Positions 27,335-35,700 of a stretch of DNA of 64,000 bases are shown here, in pieces. The stretch is from an uncultured Pelagibacteraceae bacterium (GTDB lineage: Bacteria; Pseudomonadota; Alphaproteobacteria; Pelagibacterales; Pelagibacteraceae): the NCBI GenBank assembly GCA_902570915.1, contig CACGAB010000002.1:1-64000 (forward strand), given 5' to 3'. Within the stretch, counting starts at the first letter, position 1. Each line of letters starts with the position of its first letter. The position numbers were made by a program, and so were the translations under genes. Under the pieces are notes generated by a model. It was not told the DNA's origin and did no database searches. It saw nothing but the letters and a program-made list of their open reading frames with translations.

Positions 27335-29668
27335 TTATCCCTTAACATCCACAAAAACTGTAAAGTTCTTTTTAATATCAGCAGAGTCCCCAGCCTTACC
27401 TTTGTAATTCATTTTACCTAATGATGCTTGTACAACTAACTGCTGCGCCCCTAAATTATTAATTAACTTCAAAATGTCTTGATCGGTAGCAGCCTGACCT
27501 TTTATAATTACTTTATTTTTGCCATTGTATTCAACTGACGCAAATTTTATTCTTTTAGGAACACTCATAGCAATTTGAGCTAAAACTCTATAACTATTCT
27601 GCTTATTTGATTTTAAACTTTTACTCAATTTTAAGGTATTTGAAATTATAGCTAACTCTTTTTTAATTTTCTTTTGTTCAGATATTTTAGCTTTATGAGT
27701 TTTTAGGACAGTATTGTAATTAACTAGTTTTTTATTGTATGATTGGATGTTCCAGAAAGATAAGCCAAAAAGAATTATATATATTGCAGCTACTGAAGCA
27801 GCTATACCTTTGAAAGCAAAACTTGAAAAAGCTTTCATCTTTTTTTCTTTAATCATGCCTTTTCTGTTAGGAAGTAAGTTTATATTTTTAACGGCGGTAA
27901 CAAATTTATAATAGCCAAATACATCCAACTTTCTAAAAGCAAGACCTACAACTGACGATAGATATGATCTGTTAATTAAATCTACTTTTTCTTTATTTTG
28001 CTGAGGGATTAACAATCCATCAATTGGATCAAATAAGTTAAAGCCAACATTTAATAAACCCTTTCTAAAACTTGACAAAAAATCCTCAACATTTTTTAAA
28101 TCCGAGACTACTTTTATGTTTCTTATTCTTTTCTCATATTTGGTCTCAAAATCTTGAACAGCTTGTTTTACTTGAGTTAAAAATCTTCTTACTAATGCCT
28201 CTTTTTCTTCAACATCCTGTGATTCTAATAATATTTTTCTATCTTGGCCTCTTAAAAAAATATCAGTAATTATTGGATTATTGTCGTATAAAATCATTAA
28301 ATAATTTTCATCTAAACCAAATTCCAAAACCGCAGTAAGATTTACATCGTCAGCTTTATTGGAGATTTGATTAATTTGATCGACAGCAGATTTTAATGCA
28401 AAACATTTTACATCAATTATAACTGGGTTGAGATTACTTTGCTTGATTATTGAGGTATAATTATTTATGTCAGCCAATTTTGAAGCAACAAACAAAATAT
28501 CCATTGTGTTAGCTTTTTCGTTTCTATTAATAACTTGATGGAAAATTGAATAATCGTCTAAATTATCAGTTAACTGAACTAAATTTTCCCAAAGTGAATT
28601 AGTTTCAATTGCTTTTTGCAATTCCTCTTCTTTCATCAACGGTGCTGTTACAACTCTAATAATTGCGCTTGTGACAGGTATAGCAATAGCAGCATTTAAA
28701 GTTGTGATTTTAGATTTTTGTAATGCAATTGTAAGTTCTGCTCCTAATTTTTCTCCATTATCTAAAACATTTGCGTCATCTGGTAAGTCAACTGGGTGCG
28801 CATAAAATTTATCCAATACCCATTGATTTGATTTATTAGTTGATACTTGGGCTAATCTTATTTCTTTGTTTGTAATTTCAACTCCAACAATTTCCTCTCC
28901 TTTAACTGCTGACTTTCCAATTTTAGATTTAAAAAAGCTAGTAACTTTTTTCGAAAGTTCATTAGTTTTGAGTGATGGTTTGGAAACTGAACTTTTTTCT
29001 AAGAAGCTTGGCTTTTTAAATTTAATATTTTTTATATTGTCTAAAAAAGCAAATTTTGATTTTTTATTTTCTTGTTCGTCCTCTGTTGATTGATTTAAAA
29101 TAGAAGCGTCAATTTTAGGTTCGGTTAACGTAGTTGTTTGACTCGTTTGTTCTTTATTAACAATTTGAGTTGAAGTTTCCGGTTGAACAGATGTTTCTTC
29201 AGTTTTAACAGGTTGCTCTTGAATTTCTTTTTCTTTTTCTTTTCCCGCAACAACGTCGTCAAACCATTTTTCTAAAATTGGTATTGCTTCCTCCAAATTA
29301 GGAGTTCCTGATGATGAAATTTTTTGTTTTCCATCATGATAAAGTCTCCCAACCCAATTTTTTGATTTTAATTCACCTTTGTATTTGTCTTGTCGGATAT
29401 AAATATGTAACCTTCCGTCTTTCTTATGGATTACCTCATGTGAGGATCCATTATCTTCATCTTTTTTTTCACTAGATGTATCTAAATTTTGTGTTTGATC
29501 ATTATTTTCGTTATTATTTTGATTTGATTCAGAGACAGGATCATTTTTTTGATTATCTACACCCTCAGGTTGATTATTTTCATCAACTTTAGATTGATTC
29601 TCAGTTTCTGACTGAGACCTTTCCTCTTCAATAATTTTTTTTTCGTCGTCTTGATCGTTCATATACAA
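27335..29668 (-). CDS. PilM-PilN fusion protein with acidic N-terminal extension
   Basis: 777 aa: acidic/Gln-rich ~80 aa N-terminus, a small 'KNWVGRLYHDGKQKISSSGTPNLEEAIPILEKWFD' segment, PilM-like actin-fold domain (EEIVGVEITNKEIRLAQVS...), then PilN-like 'INLLPNRKGMIKEKK...' with TM, coiled-coil and periplasmic domain. Confidence 0.85.
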   Translation of the reverse strand: MYMNDQDDEKKIIEEERSQSETENQSKVDENNQPEGVDNQKNDPVSESNQNNNENNDQTQNLDTSSEKKDEDNGSSHEVIHKKDGRLHIYIRQDKYKGELKSKNWVGRLYHDGKQKISSSGTPNLEEAIPILEKWFDDVVAGKEKEKEIQEQPVKTEETSVQPETSTQIVNKEQTSQTTTLTEPKIDASILNQSTEDEQENKKSKFAFLDNIKNIKFKKPSFLEKSSVSKPSLKTNELSKKVTSFFKSKIGKSAVKGEEIVGVEITNKEIRLAQVSTNKSNQWVLDKFYAHPVDLPDDANVLDNGEKLGAELTIALQKSKITTLNAAIAIPVTSAIIRVVTAPLMKEEELQKAIETNSLWENLVQLTDNLDDYSIFHQVINRNEKANTMDILFVASKLADINNYTSIIKQSNLNPVIIDVKCFALKSAVDQINQISNKADDVNLTAVLEFGLDENYLMILYDNNPIITDIFLRGQDRKILLESQDVEEKEALVRRFLTQVKQAVQDFETKYEKRIRNIKVVSDLKNVEDFLSSFRKGLLNVGFNLFDPIDGLLIPQQNKEKVDLINRSYLSSVVGLAFRKLDVFGYYKFVTAVKNINLLPNRKGMIKEKKMKAFSSFAFKGIAASVAAIYIILFGLSFWNIQSYNKKLVNYNTVLKTHKAKISEQKKIKKELAIISNTLKLSKSLKSNKQNSYRVLAQIAMSVPKRIKFASVEYNGKNKVIIKGQAATDQDILKLINNLGAQQLVVQASLGKMNYKGKAGDSADIKKNFTVFVDVKG

Positions 29669-29681
29669 TTTAAAATTTTTT

Positions 29682-30017
29682 CTCTAACACAATTTAACGA
29701 ATCTCTAACACAAAATATTACTTTAGTCTAACACAAAATTATAAAATATATGTTCAAAATGAGCTAAATAGTAAAAAAGTCAACAAAATAGCCATTTTTT
29801 ACAAATTAAAATAATTTATAAATATAAAATTTTAAATCTAGATTTAAATAAACTCTAACACAAATCATAAATATTTAATTGTGTTAGAGTATTTCTATTT
29901 TGTGTTAGAATATTCAATTTTAATTTTTTATTAAAAAAGTCAATAAAATCAACAAAAAGTAAAATTATTCTAAATTTGGAATTTTTTGTGTTAGAGTTTT
30001 AGATTTATGTGTTAGAG
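29682..30017. repeat. array of eight short repeats CTCTAACACAA(AAT): four direct on the left, four inverted on the right, with a central hairpin-capable pair
   Basis: Plus-orientation copies at ~29682, 29703, 29727 and 29853; reverse-complement copies (TTGTGTTAGAG) ending at ~29889, 29910, 29996 and 30017. Central pair CTCTAACACAAatcataaatatttaaTTGTGTTAGAG. Confidence 0.9.
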
Positions 30018-30086
30018 TTTAATATTTTCACTCTATTACACTCAAAAATTGTAAATTCTATATTTAATTTATGAAAAATTTATTTA

Positions 30087-30113
30087 CTCAATTAAAAATT
30101 GAGCTTTTTTTTT
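30087..30113 (+). terminator. candidate intrinsic terminator (plus strand)
   Basis: CTCAATT-AAA-AATTGAG perfect 7-bp stem followed by C and T9. Confidence 0.55.
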
Positions 30114-30215
30114 AAAAAAAAATAGTTTTTTTCTCTTTTTAAGCGAAAATTAAATAATAATTGAATTTCTTAAATAATTTTTAAAAATAATTTTCTTAAA
30201 ACACATTTTTTTATT

Positions 30216-30518
30216 TTAATTAGGCTCTCCTCTTATATCTGTAGTTAACTCTTGATAAATCAAAACTGTAATTGCGTTAAGATTATTAATAATTCTGTTA
30301 AAATTCCAAGTGGTATCAACATTATTACAATTTAATTCTCTAAAGTAATAAACTTTTGCTCGTGGAAGCGTTGGAAATATATCTTCAGAGATAATATTAA
30401 GCTGATTTGTTTTTTTTTCAATTGTAAAATTATATCTACAAACATTTGACGTCGCCCAAAACAAAAGAGCAGAAATAATTATTGCAAACAAGACCATTGT
30501 CTTACTTATCGCAAACAT
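30216..30518 (-). CDS. small membrane-anchored protein of unknown function
   Basis: 100 aa, N-terminal hydrophobic helix 'MVLFAIIISALLFWATSN'; immediately downstream of the GAF-PP2C gene on the same strand. Confidence 0.5.
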   Translation of the reverse strand: MFAISKTMVLFAIIISALLFWATSNVCRYNFTIEKKTNQLNIISEDIFPTLPRAKVYYFRELNCNNVDTTWNFNRIINNLNAITVLIYQELTTDIRGEPN

Positions 30519-30527
30519 AAAAGAAAA

Positions 30528-31898
30528 TTATGCTCCGTCTACAACAACAATAGTCAGATCATCTTTTTGAATACGACCAGACTTAATTATATCCTCAACA
30601 ATTTTATTTAATCTTTCGTGATTAGGTGTTTGTTGATACTTTGTAATATAATTTTTGAAACCATCGGACTCTAACATGTTACCTTTAGGATCTTTCATTT
30701 CTGTTATACCATCAGTGAATACATACATCGAACTTTCAGAAAATTTTATTTTTGTCTCTTTGTATTTAATCTTCGACATAATTCCTAAAGGCGGACCTGC
30801 TTCACTAAAGTTTGTAAATTTTCCATCTTTAGAATGAATTAGTGGTGGTTCATGTCCTGCGTTAGCAAGTAGTAATTCTTTTTTATTACTGTCGTAAATA
30901 CCTATAAGCATTGTTACAAACATTCCACGTGCAGCTGTTTCACAAATTTCAGAATTAAGTAAGTTTAATAAATCAGCAGCAGAAAAAATTGTTTTACTTA
31001 AGCATCGATAAAGACTCGAAGCCTTTGACATTAAAAGGGAAGATTTAATTCCTTTACCAGATACATCTGCAACACCAAAACCAAATTTACCATCACCTAG
31101 ATCAGAAAAATTATAAAAATCTCCTGATACAACTTTTGCTGGGATGTTTATTCCTGCTATAGGAAAGTTTTCTTTTTTATTTTGTGACAACAAAGTTTTT
31201 TGTATCTCACCAACAATTTCAATTTCTTTTTGCATTCTATTCTTATCAACTAAATCTTTTGCCATCTTAGCATTGTTTATTGCTAATGCAGCTGGACCAG
31301 ACAAAGTTTCTAAAAGTTTTCTATCATTCTCTTCAAAAAGTTTATTGTTAGTTTTTTTATTTAAGCAATGAATAACGCCAATACATTCATCCGATACAAT
31401 TAAAGGGGAACATAGAACTGAATAAGTTGTAAAATTTGTTTTATTATCTAAATCGAAATAAAATTCTGCAATTTCTCTAATATCTTTTCTAACATCACCA
31501 ACTCTAATACATTTTTTCATGACTGCAGCTTTTCCCATAACTCCTTGAGTAATTGGGATTTCAAAATCTTCAAGATATGCTTGATGTTTTGAAGCAATAC
31601 ATTGGAACGATTGATTTTTTTTATCTATTAAAAAAATATTTGCTGCTTGTGCATTAATTCTTTTTATAATTAATTCTAATGAGTTATTAAGTGTTTCTTT
31701 TAAATCAAGAGACATTGCAAACTCTTGATTCATTTTAGTTACCAGCTCTAAATCTTTACTGCTAGTGTCATCTATTTTGATCGTTTCCTTTTTTTTTACT
31801 CCAAAAAACATGTTATTTATAAATTGATATTCGTTATTTTTTTGATAATTTTGAAATTGATGGAAATCATTATTCATGCGCCTAATTTCTATTTGCAC
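30528..31898 (-). CDS. GAF domain protein with C-terminal SpoIIE/PP2C Ser phosphatase domain
   Basis: GAF-like 'ALELIIKRINAQAANIFLIDKKNQSFQCIASKHQAYLEDFEIPITQGVMGKAAVMKKCIRVGDVRKD'; SpoIIE 'ETQ...ISGDFYNFSDLGDGKFGFGVADVSGKGIKSSLLMSKAS...GMFVTMLIGIYD...NAGHEPPLI...MYVFTDGITEM...KDDLTIVVVDGA'. Confidence 0.92.
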   Translation of the reverse strand: MQIEIRRMNNDFHQFQNYQKNNEYQFINNMFFGVKKKETIKIDDTSSKDLELVTKMNQEFAMSLDLKETLNNSLELIIKRINAQAANIFLIDKKNQSFQCIASKHQAYLEDFEIPITQGVMGKAAVMKKCIRVGDVRKDIREIAEFYFDLDNKTNFTTYSVLCSPLIVSDECIGVIHCLNKKTNNKLFEENDRKLLETLSGPAALAINNAKMAKDLVDKNRMQKEIEIVGEIQKTLLSQNKKENFPIAGINIPAKVVSGDFYNFSDLGDGKFGFGVADVSGKGIKSSLLMSKASSLYRCLSKTIFSAADLLNLLNSEICETAARGMFVTMLIGIYDSNKKELLLANAGHEPPLIHSKDGKFTNFSEAGPPLGIMSKIKYKETKIKFSESSMYVFTDGITEMKDPKGNMLESDGFKNYITKYQQTPNHERLNKIVEDIIKSGRIQKDDLTIVVVDGA

Positions 31899-31976
31899 CT
31901 AACTGATGCAATTATGTTAGTACAATACTGCATTAATGGGCTCATAGAATTTTCCTCTCAAATTAAACTCTAAACT

Positions 31977-32741
31977 GTGTTCTATATTATAACATTTATC
32001 CTTGGAAGTATATGGGGGAGTTTCGCAAACGTTTGTATACACAGGCTTCCAAATGATGAAAGTATGGCAATTAAGAGATCATATTGTCCAAAATGCAGTA
32101 CCAAGATCAATTGGTTTGACAACATTCCTCTATTGTCTTTCTTTATACTTGGTGGAAAGTGTAGAAGTTGCAAAGTTAAAATAGATATAAGATATTTTAT
32201 AGTAGAATTAATCAGTGTCTTAAGTTTTTTACTAATTTACCATATTTATGGTTTAACTATCACAACTCTGTTGTTAGCTTTGTTAAGTATTTTTTTTATA
32301 ATCATATTTTTTATAGATTTAAATCATTTTATAATCCCTAACAGCCTTACTTTTCCATTAATGATAATTGGTTTTGCAAAATCGTTTGCTCCAAATTTAG
32401 ACTCAAATCTCTTTCCTGTTTATCTTAACTCACTTATTGGAGGAATTATGGGTTACTTGGTCATTTGGTTAATCATTCTTTCTTATAAAAAATTTAAGAA
32501 CAAAGAAGGTATGGGACTGGGGGATGCAAAGTTACTCTCTGCAATTGGTTTTTGGTTCGGCTGGATATGTATTCCCTTTATAATTTTTATATCTTCTGTT
32601 GTAGCACTTCTAATTGTAACACCATCTCTAATTAAAAAATCAAAAACAATGTCCTCTCAAATTCCATTTGGTCCGTATATTATAATCGGTTGTGTGGTTT
32701 ATATTTCTTTTTTTGATAAATTTAAAATATTTTTGTTCTAA
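31977..32741 (+). CDS. pilD: prepilin peptidase (PilD/TadV family)
   Basis: 'GSIWGSFANVCIHRLPND', CxxC pair 'CPKCSTKINWFDNIPLLSFFILGGKCRSC', 'FFIDLNHFIIPNSLTFPLM', 'GMGLGDAKLLSAIGFWFG'. Non-ATG start in the track. Confidence 0.95.
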   Translation: MFYIITFILGSIWGSFANVCIHRLPNDESMAIKRSYCPKCSTKINWFDNIPLLSFFILGGKCRSCKVKIDIRYFIVELISVLSFLLIYHIYGLTITTLLLALLSIFFIIIFFIDLNHFIIPNSLTFPLMIIGFAKSFAPNLDSNLFPVYLNSLIGGIMGYLVIWLIILSYKKFKNKEGMGLGDAKLLSAIGFWFGWICIPFIIFISSVVALLIVTPSLIKKSKTMSSQIPFGPYIIIGCVVYISFFDKFKIFLF

Positions 32742-35700
32742 TAATTTTCTCGCCAATTTCCTCTGAACACTGAGATTGCTCCGTCATTAGAAAGTAAAGA
32801 TATAAGTGTATCTTCTTGGTCTTCACTATCTGTTGTAATGTTTGCAAAAAGTTTATCTGCAAACACTTCTAACTTCGAAAGAACACCAGGTTGTAAATAA
32901 TAACAACCTGTCTTTTCATCAAAGCCTGCATTTGCATCCATCTGTCTGCTTGCTCGTCCAATTTCTTCTGAGGTATTAATTCCACATTCATCATCAGCGG
33001 CACAGACATAAGCGTTTCCGACATTACACTTTCCGCCCTCTGGTGGTTGATAAACAGGGTAATAAACCGTGCCCTTAAACACAGTGGGTGATGCGGTAGC
33101 TTTGTGATATAAATTTTGCGTTAAGTTTGGAGCTCCTGTATCTGTGACTAAAGACTCGTCTTGTCTTTTGTCAAATGGCTTATCTAATTTAAATACCCAG
33201 GCGTCCTTAGATATCGCAGGACAATCTCCCTGATCCATTGTTTCGTCAGCAGTATTTACACAATTTGGACTTAAAGTATATCCGTCTTCTGCATCAATCT
33301 TTCTTGCATTCATAGCCTCTGTTAAAGACCCAACACCTCCAGAATTAACCATTCTAAAATTTGGAAAATCAAAATCTCTTATTCCATATAAGATGTTATC
33401 CATTCCTCTTGATCTCCGCGCGATGTCATTAAAGTCCCCAGTGGCTCCAAACAAATATAAGTTTTTAGTATCCATTCCAAAAGCAGCGTCCATTCCAAAA
33501 AAACTAACTCTGCCGTTTTCCTCGTTTGTATTTAGAGAAAATAAAGTAGTATGATCATATAATTCTATTGGCGCCGGATTAGAGCCTTTAGAAGTCAGTT
33601 CATTAGTTAAGTTAATTTTTGAAATTTTCCCCTCATAATCGTTTACATAAACCATTGCTCCCCGCCATTTCGCACCTCTAAAAGTATCTGGAGTAATTAC
33701 CACTGGGTCACCCAATACTGAATTAGGAAGATCGTTTAATGTACCTCCATAAGCACTTTCAAATGAGTTATCGATATCGACTAAATCGATTAACCCATTC
33801 CCTCCGCTAGCTATTTTCCCAGGGTATTGGCCTCCACTTTGCTCACTCATGGACTCTAAATCTATTACATATACAGCTGAACCAACACCGCCAACTCTAC
33901 CAAATCCAGCGGGCATTACTGCAACATATCTATCACTATCTATAGACTCTTCTCTTTCAACTGGAAGTCTGAATATTCTTGGCGTTGCCCAAGTTTCACC
34001 CATCTTACTATAATCATATACTGGGTTTTCAGTTCCTATATTAGGAATTTTAACAGTAAAGAAAGTTGTCTCATCATCGGATGCTAGAGAACCGTCATCT
34101 TCACTCAGATTAATTACTAGTTCCTCTCTAAATGTAATTGTTGCTAATGATGCTTCTTGTACAATCGTATCTACGGTTAATGATGTAACAGTTCCATCTA
34201 TAACTTTTTGAACAGGTAAAGTTGATGGATCATCAATAAATTCTTGCGGCATAATATATGGAAATCTCCAAACTCTGCCTTTGTAACAAGCGGCTGTACC
34301 ACCCGAGTAAAAATTACTGTCGGTCACACAATCTCTAATCTTATCTCTTTCAGTATAATCATTACCAGTGCTATCATTAGCTAGGTCAGCATTTCTAGCT
34401 ACTTCAATATTAAATTTAGCGTTTTTAGCTTCCTCTGAGTCATTAATATTCAAGCTTCCACCTGTATAATCTAATGCTGGAGCTGGTGAGTCTTCACTGT
34501 TAATTATTGTACCATCACTTAAAGCTATCATAACTTTACTTCGAACAAAATCATTGTAAACAGAGAATACATGAATTGGTTCTGATGGCTCTGTCACATC
34601 TAAAATAGAATATCCTGCACCACCTCTTCCGTAAGGAATCATTAATATGGTACGCCAAGATTTTGTTGCCTCTGGCTGCCCATTAGGTTTCACAGCTTTA
34701 ATAAACATGTCATGTACAACTGGTGAACCATCAACTGCAAATATTGCATTCGTACCGCCTTTTCCATTACCAATTGCTTGATCTAGGTTATCATTTACCA
34801 TCTCCGGTAACTTTCCAGCAATGAACGGTGGAACAAAACCCCAAAGCTCCTCTCCGGTTTTAGCATCAAACGCGTGCAACATTCCATCATTAGCTCCTAC
34901 ATAAAGAACTCTTTGCCTTTGGCTTAAACTAGAAGCAAAACTAGCATAACCATTTTTTTGTCTGTAGTATGCTTCTTGATTTGTGGCTGTGTAGTTCGTG
35001 TTTGCGCCTGGAGGTCCAACCTCAACTATCTGAGAATGATATATGTCGCCAAGAATATTTTCTCTCTTAGCTCCTTTTCCAGAACATCTGTCGTCACCTG
35101 TATTGTATAGAAAGTAATCCGCACCTCTGACGAAATTAATCAAACCTTTTATATCATCATCATTTCCATCTGGTCCTGGACAAGTAGAACCCGTTTTATG
35201 ATAATCGGTAACAGTGTTTCCTAAAATTTGAAATAATTTATTAATTTCAGAACTGTTTCCTTCAACCCAGTTGTTCCAGCCACTATCTACGTAACTTACA
35301 CCCTGCAGAGGGGTCCAAATTTTTCTTTTAGATATATCTCTTTGTGCTAGTATTTTTGCTGCGTCCCAATTATTTGCAGGGTCGTCATGAATAACAAAAC
35401 CGTCTGGCGTAACGCCCTTTCTCATTAAATGTCCTATCCACTGTTGTCCTTGCGCTAATGAAAATTGTCCCTGAAACAAATCTCCACCTTCTTGCACGGT
35501 AGCAGTTATGGCTGGAGCAGAAAATGAGAGCCTACTAGCAATGATTCTCTCTATCTCACTTTTTAATTTTGTAACTAACTCTTTTGGATTTTCTGCAATA
35601 ATTCTTTGTCTACATTCTGGATCAGTTTGAGCTGATGTACCAAAATTAGGATCATCACAACTACCAGCTTTTGCTGCTTCTTGAAATTGCTCGTCTCCTC

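Noticed and set aside
29682-30017. Possible CRISPR array or DnaA-box cluster
   Set aside because: Repeats are only 11-14 nt, spacing is irregular (about 20-126 nt), orientation switches mid-array and no cas genes are nearby; the motif does not resemble TTATCCACA.
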